DNA of 64,000 nt from Euclidia mi (GCA_944739405.2 OX123196.2:52428196-52492195); one strand, 5' to 3'; shown: positions 42,800 to 54,000, counted from the first letter of the stretch. A program made the numbers and translations. The notes: generated from the sequence alone by a model not told the origin.

Positions 42800-43265
42800 T
42801 AGTAAAAAATATTTTGTACAAATAAAATATTTGCAATGTAAAATCAGTTGCGCATGGAATCTAAAATGAACAACTAGCTTTGCAAAAACTGGCGAAGCAA
42901 GAAAATGTAACAATCGAGCCTTGTGGATTATTCGATTATTGGTGCCACGCCAGATGGATTAATAGGTCCAAACACGATTGTGGAAATTTTATGTTCTAAA
43001 GTTGCATATAAGAATGGCCTGGAGAATAGTATAAGAGCAAATAAAATACAAATATGGAAACATGATAAAAAAGTGAACTGACTAGTCTAAACAAATATTG
43101 TAATTGTTATTACCAAATTCAGGGGCAATGCCACGTTACACGCAAACAAAAGTGTTTATTTGCTGTGTGGAGTGTCGAAAGTATACCACTAAATTGGCAG
43201 TTGCCTGAAATTGTTGATTCTCGTCAAGCTCAAGGGATGGCGTTGCGAGATCACGGAGAGGAAAA
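42800..43265 (+). pseudogene. YqaJ / lambda-exonuclease-like nuclease remnant
   Basis: Three frames in succession give one recognisable fold. 42850-42937: HGI*NEQLALQKLAKQE, then TIEPCGLF. 42941-43072: GATPDGLIGPNTIVEILC. 43100-43245: NCYYQIQGQCHVTRKQ, then CLFAVW and LPEIVDSRQAQGMALRDH. YqaJ exonucleases have the same order: Y/HG-x-x-NE, PCGLF, SPDGL ... VEIKC, YYxQ-x-QxHVT, FAVW. The PDG Asp and the Glu survive, but the catalytic Lys of E-x-K is Leu here, and two frameshifts and two stops break the frame. In insects such genes occur in transposons and in large DNA viruses; which this came from is unknown. Confidence 0.7.
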
Positions 43266-44461
43266 TGTTTCATCAGTGCTTGAAATTTCTACAATACCAA
43301 GCCGTAAAAGGAAAGTAAATGAAACTGTGCCTCGTGAGCAACAGCAAATAATAAGTCTTATCACCTCACACACTGCCTTTAACATTCGATGAGAATAAAA
43401 AATACCTGCCGGGTTGTAGCAGACAGCTAACTTTTGATGAGCTGTAAACTCTGTATTTCGTTAATAAATTATAAATGAATATAAATAAATATCTTTTAAT
43501 ATTTATTTTCTTTGAAACAACACATATTTGAAGCGAAAGAAATTTTTTATATTTTCCCATACAAACATGTATGACGAGAGCTAACGAAAAAGCAGTAACT
43601 CAAATTCTAATTATTTCTAATTTTATAATTTTCTAAGCGACATAGCAGTATCTCATGAATAAGGTATATCCACATATATTTTTGATGTTTCATCTATTTT
43701 GAAAAATAATAATGGGTTGGGTTTCGAAACAAGTCGCCTGAATTTGAGGGTATTGGTAGTGTAGGGAGCTTAAGGGAGTTCGTTTTAATCACCTAATAGT
43801 AATTTTGGCTGCCGGAGTTGCGTCTAAATATTTTTAAACAATTTCCAAAATTTCATTAATACTTCGGCAATTATGCAAAACGGAACGTAGTTTTAATAAT
43901 TAAGTACAGTTTTACAAATGTCTGTTTTATGTTTTATGTGAAAAACGTGAAACGAAACGCAAAACTGCCATCTTGGAATGATCATATTGACAGCTAATGT
44001 CAAATTTGTGCGTCATTGCTTTCGAGTGCCTAGGGTTAGGTGCGACTGTATTAAGTAACTAAATAGGTTATGTTAGGTTCTCTTTTGAACCTTAATCCGA
44101 AAATAGGAGCCCTTTGCAGGGCTCCGTCAACCTTAGTTTATTAAACTAGTGTGATGAATGTGGAAGTTGGCAGTGCCAGGACACCGATGTTTAGAGATTT
44201 TTTTTTCAGAGAAAACCAAGTATTTCCGGCAAGTGAAAATGGTGAGGGGGGTTTCAAGACCTCCCCTCCTCTCTCTCCAATCACTCACAACCCCTAAAAA
44301 CGGCGACGTAATTCGAAACCTTTACCATAATAATTATACCTATAATAACAATAAACATCCATAAATAAATAAAAGAAATCAACTTTTACTAAACTTCAAT
44401 TATCTCGTAACTCGCTTTAGTTGAGATACGGCTTTTGCGCTTAGTAGAACAGTATTGTGTT
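43266..44461. other. No gene recognised
   Basis: AT-rich; contains a GCAGGGCTCCGTCAACCTT patch near 44115 that looks repeat-like. Confidence 0.45.
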
Positions 44462-44560
44462 TTTTAGGGTACCGTAGCCAAAAATTGTAAAAACGGAACC
44501 CTTATAGATTCGCAATGTCTGTCTGTCTGTCCGCCCGTATGTCACAGACAATTTATTGCA
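44462..44560 (+). repeat. Common insect repeat fragment
   Basis: TTAGGGTACCGTAGCC ... AACGGAACCCTTATAG ... TGTCTGTCTGTCTGTCCG is a widespread insect repeat motif; boundaries uncertain. Confidence 0.55.
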
Positions 44561-44681
44561 AAACAGATTTGAAAACTGGCAGGAATGGAATTAGATGTAG
44601 GTATTCTATGAACTGTTTCACTACTTTTATACAAAAACAAAACAAACATAATAATGGCCTCTCCATACATGGAACTGACTT

Positions 44682-44811
44682 AATTATTTTGAACATCTTA
44701 CGGCACGTAGGTATTTACCTACTTTCGTCAACTATTAATAATAAATAATTATTTTGAACATCTTACGGCACGTAGGTATTTACCTACTTTCGTCAACTAT
44801 TAATACCTATA
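44682..44811. repeat. 65-bp tandem duplication
   Basis: 44682-44746 and 44747-44811 are near-identical (AATTATTTTGAACATCTTAC onward), diverging only in the last few bases. Confidence 0.93.
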
Positions 44812-45132
44812 ACGTCTAATGTAAACCAGTTTTGCTCATGGCTGCACTGAGAACAAAAATTGCGCTATGCCTATATTGTACAAACAGATTGATGTATGTA
44901 ATATAAATTTTAATATCAGTATCTCAATTCAATATGCTAAAACGTTTTGCTTGCGATTTTGAAATATTGGAATACGGATGTCGCCAGAATACGGCCGCAC
45001 ACGACGAGAATGAAGGGGGGCGCCCCGCAGTAGACGGAGCTAAGCTCCCTTCACCTCCCCTGCTTCACCCCCTCATTTACCAAAAGAGTCGCTTAGCACA
45101 GCGCCTTAATATAGTACACTTAAAACTATTAA

Positions 45133-45190
45133 ACTATTACAAACACAAATTTATGACATTCAAATGTCATAAATTTGTATTTGTAATAGT
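45133..45190. repeat. Hairpin, 28-bp arms, one mismatch
   Basis: 45133-45160 and 45163-45190 are reverse complements apart from one base, with a 2-nt centre. Confidence 0.93.
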
Positions 45191-45245
45191 TAAAACACAA
45201 AATTATTTTTATTGTCAGTGGCAGGGCGGCAGGCCGTGACTGGCA

Positions 45246-45836
45246 CCCCCCCCGTTGGATCTCCACCTTGTCGTAGTGGGGGGGATCAGTAACCGTGGGT
45301 TTGAAGCTAAGCGGGGTCCCGGGAGGGGTCGCTCCACGTGGACTTGCGTGATGCCTGCGTAGGATGCGTCCCAAGGTGCGGGTGCGGGGGACAGTTCTGT
45401 CTGTCCCTCGCAGTCGGGTGCGGTCGCGGGAGGAGAGGCGTGTCGGTGTTGCGTCGCCGTGCGCCCTATCTCCCGCGACCAAATGGGGGCGCACCATCGT
45501 TGCGTCGCGGTGGGGCCGCAGAGGAAGAGGAGATGCGGTGTTGCGTTGCCGTCCTCCCTATCCTCTGCGGCCGCTGGGTGTTTTGGCGGCGGAGCCCAAC
45601 ACCTTCATCCGCCGCCAAGGGGGTTTTGTTTGGGGCCCGCCTGACCATCTGGCGGGCCAATACCAGTCGGGGGGTAGCGAGGAATGCTTCGGTGAAACCC
45701 TACCCTCCGACACATGGGTACATGAGGAGCACGGGTTGGTTTTTAGTCAGTAAGAGTCTGACAGTCCCCTTTGTCCTTTCCCCCAGAGGGCGAAGGGACT
45801 CCATGAGGATTTTCTAACCCGACACCAAAAAAAAAA
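45246..45836 (+). mobile_element. GC-rich poly(A) retroposon with 14-bp target duplication
   Basis: Flanked by GGCCGTGACTGGCA at 45232-45245 and 45837-45850. The 591-bp insert starts with a C run, is GC-rich throughout, contains self-complementary patches (GCGGTCGCGGGAGG / CTCCCGCGACC; GCCGCAGAGG / CCTCTGCGGC), ends CTAACCCGACACC and a run of A. This fits LINE-mediated insertion. No tRNA-type B box and no reverse transcriptase motif are visible. The open frames across it (for example 45338-45817, 159 codons) are by-products of GC content. Confidence 0.88.
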
Positions 45837-46609
45837 GGCCGTGACTGGCAGTACGCTAGCCGACCCCGGCAGCATTGAGATCGTAGATCCATCACTCCTC
45901 ACACCACTCAACAGGAACTGCTTACTAAGCCGCTTTAGCACATAGTATAAGAGCATCGATGTCACGTTTGGTATTTATGTACAGGAACTGACGTGGATTC
46001 CTTGATAATAACATATTAGTAGATACTTTGAAATCACAGATTACAGATTGTTTCAAATAAAATATTTATTTCACAGACGTGAATTGGTACTTGACATTCC
46101 ATAATAAAAATTTGTGTAGGTTCTTTGATAATTTGATGATTATTTTTAGTAATATCTATACTAATATAATAAAGCGGAAGAGTTTGTTTGTTTGGTTGTT
46201 TGTTTGAACGCGCTAATCTCAGGAACTACCGGTCGGATCTGAAAAATTCTTTTTGTGTACGATAGCCCAGTTATTCCGGAAGGCTATAGGCTATATAACA
46301 TAACGCTTCGACCCTTTGGGGCCGGGCAAAAGGCTAAAAAGGCTAAAAGATAATGTTGGCTAATCTCAGGAACTAGCAGTCGGATTTTAAAAATTATTAT
46401 TGCCTATGATAGCTCAATTATTCCGAAAGGCTATAGGCTATATAAAATTACGCCACAACTGCCTGGGCCAGACAAAAATAATAAAATGGTCAAACGAGAA
46501 GGGGGAGGGTTGGGTCAAAGGCAAAAAAAGGCCAAACGAATAGGATACAATCTATATGGGTATCGTTTTCGAGATTTTCGGGACGCTGATTAATATTATG
46601 AAATTTATT

Positions 46610-47720
46610 TAGAGATCCAAGATGGCGAACGGGAAATCAAAGATGGCGGATGAGAAAATTTTAAAAATCAATATGGGGATCGCCTTCGATATTTTATGGG
46701 GTGGGGAATCGAAATACAACATCTATTTCGTGATCAAAGATGGCGGATGGGAAATCAAAGATGGCGAATGGGTAAATTTAAAAAAATCTAAATTGGTATC
46801 GTCTGCAATGTTAAAAGGGATGGGGAATCCAAATACAACACCTGTTTCATGATTCAAGATGGTGGATGGGAAATCAAAGATGGCGCAGGGAAAAATTTTA
46901 AAAATCAATATGGGTAAAGTCTCTGATGATTTAAGGGATGGTGAATCCAAGTACAACATCTATTTTGTGATCAAAGATGGCGGATAGGAATTCAAAGATG
47001 GCGGACTGGATTTTTTTAAGTTGATATGGGTATCGTCTCCGATATTTTAAGGAATGGGGAATTCAAAAACACCATCTATTTCGTGATCAAAGATGGCGGA
47101 TAGGATATTTTTTAAAAATCAATATAAATATCGTCTCCAATGTTTAAAGGGATGAGGAATCCAAATACAACATCTATTTCGTGATTCGAGATGGCAGATG
47201 GAAAATCAAACGATGGTGGATGGGAAAAATTTAAAGAAATCAATATGGGTATCGTCTCTGATGATTTAAGGGATGGTGAATCCAAATACAACATCTATTT
47301 AGTGATCAAAGATGGCGGATAGGAAATCAAAGATGGCGGACGGGATTTTTTTAAAGTCGATATGGGTATCGTCTCCGATATTTTAAGAAATTGGGAATTC
47401 AAAAACACCATCTATTTCGTGAATCAAGATGGCGGATGGGAAATCAAAGAAAGCGGATGGGAAAATTTAAAAAAATCTATATGTGTAGCCAAAAATTTTA
47501 TAAATTCCTCCTTTCAAAGGAGAGGCCTAGTCCAGCAGTGGACTATTAAAGGCTCGTAATCGTCTCTGATGATTTAAGGGATGGTGAATCCAAATACATC
47601 ATCTATTTCATGATCAAAGATGGCGTATAGGAAATCAAAGATGGCGGACGGGATTTTTTTTAAAGTCGATATGGGTATCGTCTCTGATATTTTAAGGAAT
47701 GGGGAATTCAATATTATATA
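46610..47720. repeat. About 117-bp tandem array inside the Helitron
   Basis: The landmark TATCGTCTC(T/C)GAT recurs near 46679, 46797, 46914, 47029, 47127, 47248, 47365, 47556 and 47676, mostly 98-121 bp apart, with ATCAAAGATGGCGGATGGGA in each unit. The larger step (191) holds a foreign piece. Frames that run through it are not genes. Confidence 0.9.
47504..47557 (+). repeat. (GAT)n-family retroposon scrap inside the array
   Basis: CCTCCTTTCAAAGGAGAGGC to AGCAGTGGACTATTAAAGGC matches the 3' end of the retroposons at 48058 and 52743 in reverse orientation. No tail remains. Confidence 0.8.
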
Positions 47721-48057
47721 AATATCTATGTTTGTTTGTTCATCATTTATAGACTCTAAAATGATAAGAGATTAAGCGCTAAGTCAATGGTAACTTTGGA
47801 AAAGGGGCTTGGAAAAAAGGGAATTAAATAGAAACTCTTTAAAAGGCGATACGGAGTTCGCAGGGTCAGCTAGTTTAAGTAATATTTGGTTTATTTGCCC
47901 AAAATGATCATATTATAAAAAATATTTTTCGTCCGATCCCACAGGATCCGACAGATGTCAAAATGACAAACATGTTGCTTCACTTTTCCATCATAGGTTT
48001 CAAATGTTTATAAAATTTCAAGTTTCGTAAAAAATCGCGACAATAATTTCCGGAAAG

Positions 48058-48302
48058 CTTCATCATCATCATCAGCCTTTTAACATTCCACTGCTGGACT
48101 AGGCCTCTCCTGTGAAAGGAGGAATTAGCCTACTATCCCACGCTGGCCAAACGGGTTGGTATAGGGTTTGTATCAAGTTTTACTTCTCTTACAGTGCTAT
48201 TCTCTGCAATAATAATATGCTCTCTCTGTCGGCTCTTACGACACCCATGGGATGATATGGGGTGGTGACATTCCGTATTCTTAATCGGTCACCACACGGA
48301 CA
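48058..48302 (-). repeat. (GAT)n-tailed retroposon, copy B
   Basis: CATCATCATCATCAGCC at the left is the reverse of the 3' tail. The body matches 52743-52992 over about 240 bp (ACCACGCTGGCC-like, CTCTGTCGGCTCTTACGAC, GGGATGATATGGGGTGGTGA). Non-coding. Confidence 0.88.
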
Positions 48303-49600
48303 GCGGAAAGCTTTTATTAATATATTTAACAATACAAACTTTACTCACAAAGATACGTATTAAGTAGGTTCATCTGAGCAGCATTGTAGCTCGCATTCTA
48401 GTTCTCAACGTCCGTTTTTCGCATTCCCAGTTCTGACCGTTTGAATTCAGTTGCATGTCTACGATCTCTGCCGTATTCGATAGATATTCCACATGTACAA
48501 CTGTTGCAGTCCTAGATATTGATTATATCATCACATTGTTGACATGCCGACAATAGGAGAATGAAAGAGCAGCTGGAATATTCAAACGGTAGAACGGTAT
48601 ATGGATGTTAGAAAGTTTGTTCGCTATTTTATAACGTTTTTATATTTTTGTTACAGAGCTTACGATATTTTTAGTAGATACGACACTTAAGTACAAAATT
48701 ACCTTTACAGTTGCAGATGATGTAGCCAGCTGGCTGAAATAATTAATTAAGTAGTGTCTATAATGGCTCAAAATAATTCGATGTTTTGGTCAGTCTGCCG
48801 TGACCATGAATCCTGTAAAGAATTCGAAACCTCGGCTAGTAATAAATTAAAAATGTAGTTCTAGTCGTTCGGTTTAAATGTAATAACTAAGTGAAACCAA
48901 TATAACGCGATAAAATCCGTAAACTGTAGTTTAATTTCAATGTGTAACATTCGCGTAAACCCGAAAAGATAATACTTTGTGTGATTCACAAATTATTGAT
49001 TCGTGACTGAGTTTTCACTGCCTGTTGTTTCGGCGTTTGTAAAGTCATCTGCGATTAAACCTTTGTTCCTATTGTGTGGGTCGTTATTTTTAGACAAATA
49101 AAAAGGAAGGGTGTACGTCCAGTATTGTGGACTATAGGTCCGATCCTATAAAGTTGTTCCGAGTTAAGATTTGTTTATGTTTGTTGTGTGAGAAGATATT
49201 TGTAGTCACAGGTTCATGATTTACTATATACCTAGTGCCATTAAAAGAAAATAAGCACCAACAACATTAATTATATTGAGATTCTATAGATAATATTTTT
49301 ACTTTATATGAAGAGAATAAAACCTTTTTGTTTCTGAACCATATTAAGCTTTATTAAAGGGTTTTCCATCATGATACATTTTGTATAATACAAAATGAGA
49401 AACAGTCTTCGCTGAACCCTTTTCTAAGCTCAAGTTTAATATTTGAACATTCATAATCCGTTTTATTTTTATCGCGCAGTGTTTGAAGTTACAGCTATCA
49501 ATATGAATAAGTTACTAGCATTTTGTAAGAGGGAAGCATTTTAGGATTAGTTGTTGTTATTTATTTAATAAACGTGCGAGTGAATCCACGCATGCAGCCA
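48303..49600. other. No gene recognised
   Basis: AT-rich, nothing assignable. Confidence 0.5.
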
Positions 49601-49812
49601 ATCATCATAATCTCAGCCAAAAGACATCCACTGCTAAACATGGCCTATATTTAGCAGTGGTCCTGTCTAGCTGTAGTCGTATGTTTAGCAATGGTCTCCC
49701 AATGTTCTCTATTTAGACCGATTTTCAGCTGAAAGTTCCCCATAATGTTATTGAAAGTACGCAAACCCGCGCTACGCTAGCGTGATGGACTATAAGCCTG
49801 ACCTACTGAAAA
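49601..49812. repeat. Two short retroposon scraps
   Basis: 49601-49660 (ATCATCATAATCTCAGCC ... CATCCACTGCTAAACATGGC) resembles a (GAT)n-type 3' end on the minus strand. 49735-49806 (AGTTCCCCATAATGTTATTG ... TGATGGACTATAAGCCTGACC) is the 3' body of the SINE seen at 31687. Confidence 0.55.
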
Positions 49813-50141
49813 GGGGTTTATGTCAAGCAATGTCTGTAAAATAAAACTAAGAGAGAGGGTATAGCGAGCAAAACAATACGATATTTATTTTAATACCTAT
49901 ATTATATTTTAATACCTATACTATTATTATTATGAGGCGTGACGATATGTATGTGTACCTATATTATTATTATGTATGTATGAAACGTATCTTAGCAAAA
50001 ACATTTACTAAGGTATTTTACAGTTCATCATACTTAAAATGTTATTACCTATGCGTTTCTGAAGTGCTAGACGAGTTAAGTGCAGTGCAAAAGGCAGTGA
50101 TATGTTAGGCTCTGCACAAACGGCCCACAGTCATCAAGTGC

Positions 50142-50227
50142 TGGCGTCAAGCTTTTTACACGATATATGTAAAACGTTTCGTCCATACTAAACGTTTTAC
50201 ATACATCGTGTAAAAAGCTTGACGCCA
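50142..50227. repeat. Hairpin, 38-bp arms, one mismatch
   Basis: 50142-50179 and 50190-50227 are reverse complements with one mismatch and a 10-nt loop. Only 5 bp separate it from the next hairpin. Confidence 0.95.
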
Positions 50228-50232
50228 ACACA

Positions 50233-50280
50233 CCGCTACAAGTAAGCGGCGATTCCATAATCGCCGCTTACTTGTAGCGG
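50233..50280. repeat. Hairpin, 22-bp perfect arms
   Basis: 50233-50254 and 50259-50280 are exact reverse complements around CCAT. Confidence 0.95.
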
Positions 50281-50420
50281 TTATTTGCGAAGCAGTATCT
50301 CTCGCTTCTAAAAACTTATCTGGATATCAAGAAATAAGAAAGAAAGAAAACTTTTTATTCGTCACACAACAAAAATATAACTAATGGGATCAAAAATTCT
50401 AAATAATTAATTTTTAATAG

Positions 50421-50535
50421 GCTCGCCCCCTATTACGTTGGACCTAAAAATTCATGGCGAAATGTGGGTGTAATATTACACCTCTACCTACGCCTTCGGG
50501 GATACAGGCGTGAGTCTATAAATAAATAATAAAAA
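50421..50535 (+). repeat. SINE A 3' half, uninterrupted
   Basis: CCCCCTATTACGTTGGACC ... GGCGAAATGTGGGTGTAATA ... CCTTCGGGGATACAGGCGTG. It has the contiguous form of the site that is interrupted at 31175 in the other copy. Confidence 0.85.
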
Positions 50536-51371
50536 ATTCATCAATCAAGACTTATTATACAAGTGGCGTACCGTCATAGACTGATTTTTATGCGATATTT
50601 TACCTTTTTAATATGCTTTGCGACGACTGTCATAATGTTCGATGTTTCATGTTTCAGTGATGAAAACTGTCTTTCACGACACTCATGGGTAACGTAAACA
50701 CTGGACCAGAATAAAAAACATGACACAATTTTTGGCGTGCTCGAAAATACTAGGGTAGGTTTTTATTTAAACATAAAATTTATTTATCATGAAAAATAGT
50801 GCTTTAAATACCTTAGGTATTGCTAGATCTACAGTTATATTTTTGTATACCTATAGTAATGGAGACAGTATTAAATTCAAAATATGTTGGTGAAACCTAA
50901 ATTCAATCTATGTATATTATATATCGGTATTAAATAGGATAGAGTTATTTATTAACAAAAATACTTCCTCTTTTCTTTTAGAAAAATCTTGTAAAAGTTA
51001 TCATATTATATTTAAACCACAATTCAAATACAGATCTCATTTTCCAAGATAGCCAATTACAATATAAAACGATAGACAAGAAAATAACAAACAAAACTCG
51101 TATTTACACATAACGTATTAAGCTATAAGAAAATATGTGCATTATTATTGCTCCCATACACATCCACATACCTAATTAACACTATTATTCGCACACATAT
51201 ACCTGACTAACTCCCACTAAAGTACCCTCAAATGTAGTACACAACAATTTATTCTGAATCACATATTCAACGGGTCTGAATGCAGACGCGATACCGTTAA
51301 GATAAGTAGGTAACCTCTAGCATATTTATTACTGCATTTAGCAATAACGCTACCTGCATTAGGTCGACCCC
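50536..51371. other. No gene recognised
   Basis: AT-rich spacer. Confidence 0.5.
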
Positions 51372-51652
51372 ACATTGGACGTGCGCGCTCCTCGAGCGGG
51401 CACCCGGCGGCGTTTGCCCGGCGTGCCCTAGGCGTTCACTCTGTAGTACAAAGTTCAGGGACCCGGGCCTTGCTCAGTGTGAATGTGGTGAGCTGGAGCA
51501 GACAATGGTTCATTTGCTGGTATATCCATCTTGCCCGAGCACCTGCACTTTGGCGGAGCTTTGGGAGGCCGCTGCTAACACAATTAGAGTGCCAACCCAA
51601 ATATTATGCGGGTAGTATATAGTTGAAAAAACCATTGACAAGAAGAAGAAGT
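51372..51652 (+). pseudogene. LINE ORF2 C-terminal zinc-finger fragment and tail
   Basis: A frame near 51430-51615 reads FRDPGLAQCECGELEQTMVH, then LLVYPSCPSTC and ends at TQILCG with a stop. This Cys-x-Cys-Gly ... Gln-Thr-Met-x-His-Leu-Leu ... Cys-Pro-x-Cys pattern closes ORF2 in many arthropod LINEs. A short AAGAAGAAG tail follows at about 51641. 5'-truncated; no catalytic domain. Confidence 0.65.
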
Positions 51653-51663
51653 TGTAACGTAAT

Positions 51664-52576
51664 ACTACGTATTGCGTTATAATACGTCGCAGGCGCTTAA
51701 CGTAGTGGGTGGAGCCAGCCTAGCCCGACGTTCGCTTTGCTAGGAATTGTTACCTTATATGGTCATACCGAGCCACAGGCAGTCTGTGACTCATTGGTCT
51801 ATGACTATATAAGATGGGTGCGCGATCTAAATCGGTCACTTTCCCTAGACGCGCAAAGCTGCCGCTACACCTCCTGATTATTCTGTCTTCTACTTCTCTG
51901 TCTACTGTCCCGCTGGGGGTTAGCATATTCTAGTTGTCTGTGTGCCTATATGTTCTGTCTGTGGTATCTGTGTCTCCTAAGCATAACAGCCAATCTAGGG
52001 ACAGCCTGTTCCTGACCAGTTGTTGTGTATTTTCTGTGCTGTTTCCAGTTCTTCCTACGGGTCTACACCTGACGTTCTACCTACGGGCTGCAATCTATGA
52101 GCTGCTGGCGCCGTGCTGCTACCAGCCACCGCTACGCATCAGCCCCTGCCTGCAAGCTTCCTACAGCCAGGCCACCGACGCCTGACTGCACCGGCTTACG
52201 CCTGAGCCTTACCGCTCGGCCCACATCGGCTGCACCGCCTGAGCCTACGCTCGGCCTGTACCTCGACCACCGAGCTGCCTACTACCGTGCACTTCGGCCA
52301 GCTCATCGGCGGCAGCTACCCTGCGAGCGTCGGAGAGCAAGCGTACGCTCAAGGAACGCGTACGCACAATGTGAGGGAGGCCTTACCATATGGGCTACGA
52401 GGAAATTGCTTGCGTAGGTATTATAGGAGTTGCTTTACGCGAGCACTCCAAGTGAGATTTCAGATAGTACGACTTTATGCGGTTAGTTTACTATTTAGCT
52501 ACTTAGCGTTAGTTATCAAGAGAGTAACTTGTAAGTCTCTGGCTTAGCGGGTATAAGAAAGTTTTTTCGTGTGATG
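51664..52576 (+). mobile_element. GC-rich promoter-bearing segment between 10-bp direct repeats
   Basis: Bounded by GTAACGTAAT at 51654-51663 and 52577-52586. It holds a TATA box (TATATAAG, 51806-51813) and a pyrimidine- and GC-rich stretch after it (51830-52350). It has no coding motif; the open frames at 51934-52185 and 52097-52417 are probably composition effects. A solo LTR or a non-autonomous insertion fits, but no TG...CA ends match the direct repeats. Confidence 0.35.
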
Positions 52577-52742
52577 GTAACGTAATTGGTTATATTCGGG
52601 AAAATGCTGGGGATTTTTTCTGAGTACATTAAAAATGAACTCAGGAACAAATATAAGTTTTCATAATCTGCCACATGTTCCTCTTTATGTAATAAGAACT
52701 TTACAAAAATATATTCGTATCGGTTCACTGCACGTTAGCATT

Positions 52743-52992
52743 TTACATCATCATCATCATCATCAGCCTTTAACAGTCCACTGCTAGACTAGGCCTCTCC
52801 TTTGAAAGGAGGATTTGGCCTTACTATACCACGCTGGCCAAATGGGTTGGTATAGGGTTTGTATCAAGGTTTCCTTCTCTTACGGTGCTGTTCTCTGCAT
52901 AATATGCTCCCTCTGTCGGCTCTTTCGACACCCACGGGATGATATGGGGTGGTGACAATCCGTATTCTTAATCCGTCACCACACGGACGGCA
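52743..52992 (-). repeat. (GAT)n-tailed retroposon, copy C
   Basis: Six ATC units then CAGCCTTTAACAGTCCACTG; matches copies A and B throughout to GTCACCACACGGACGGC. Confidence 0.9.
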
Positions 52993-53480
52993 TTTACACA
53001 GCTTCGAAAATAATATTACTACTAACTTTGTATGAAACTACCGAAGTTTCTTCACCGTTCAAGTAGCTATTCTAATTATTGTAAAAGCATTACGTGTATT
53101 TCCTTTGAATAGACGTTACAAGATAAATGAAAGTGATTTATTGTCAGCGCCTAAGAAATTGTGTACCTACTATCTGCTAATACCTTATTTTGGGTTTAAA
53201 TTTGATCCTGCAAGCTTTTCAATATTTTATTTTATTTCTAAAAATGCTTTAAATGCGAATTAAGGAACACGTTGTTCATTTTATTTAAAAATAGTTAGAC
53301 AAACAAAAACAAACAAAAAATATTTTATTTGCTTCTCCAAAACTTAAAATACATTTTCTTACTTAAATTTACAGAAGGCGGTATGTGGAGAACAAATTAG
53401 GCAACGCCGTCAGCTATTGTTGCAGTTATAAAACTACAACGCTGGTATTCTCACAGGCCTATATGCAATTATAATTAAAT
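52993..53480. other. No gene recognised
   Basis: AT-rich spacer. Confidence 0.45.
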
Positions 53481-54000
53481 TTACCTATAAATATTTACCT
53501 ATAAATTAAATTTACCTATAAATAAATAAAATATAATAACGACAAATTAATATATTATATATACACAAAATTATATACAAATATATACGTATATAGTGTA
53601 CATATTATTAATAAGTTTTATAATATATATATTATTATATACAATACACAATACATGCCTCCGTTACATCAAAATAAAAATAAAAATTAAAAATAGCAAA
53701 GAGTAATTTGTTTCCGAACGCTACTTGTACTTGACAGACTGACGTTTCAATATAGGTCCAAGATTGAAAGATTCCATCTGTCATTAATGTCAATTGTCTT
53801 GTCAAGCAAGCGTCTACCAGAGTCCGGAGCACAGTTACTTTTACCAATATAATAAAATCGCTGCGCATACGCAATTATATAGTAACAAATTATATACCTT
53901 ATAATATCACAATAAGTTCAATATCTTTCGTCAGTAGACACGTAAGTGATGTTGACGTACTACTTATTCTAAAAGTAAGTATGTAAGTTCATAACAGTGA
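53481..54000 (-). mobile_element. Probable 3' UTR of the minus-strand LINE
   Basis: Strongly AT-rich with ATTTACCTATAAAT repeats at its far end (53485-53530), lying directly after the LINE stop codon. The exact 3' end is not determined. Confidence 0.4.

Larger units (their letters stand above)
46157..47874 (+). mobile_element. Helitron-like element with an internal tandem array
   Basis: 5' part TATACTAATATAATAAAGC, then GAAGAGTTTGTTTGTTTGG, AACGCGCTAATCTCAGG and GGCTATAGGCTATATAAC, shared with 58421-58630. It ends GGGTCAGCTAGT at 47874. No Rep-helicase is encoded. 46610-47720 is a tandem array (separate entry). Confidence 0.8.

Noticed and set aside
45338..45817. 159-codon GC-rich frame
   Set aside because: Lies inside the GC-rich retroposon, overlaps other open frames on both strands and shows no protein motif.
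46622..47559. Frames with repeated KMADGKSKMADE-like pieces
   Set aside because: Translations of the tandem array in the Helitron.
50076..50258. 60-codon minus-strand frame
   Set aside because: Crosses the paired hairpins; no independent support.
52097..52417. 106-codon Arg/Pro-rich frame
   Set aside because: GC-rich composition in a probable inserted non-coding segment; the neighbouring frames are open too.
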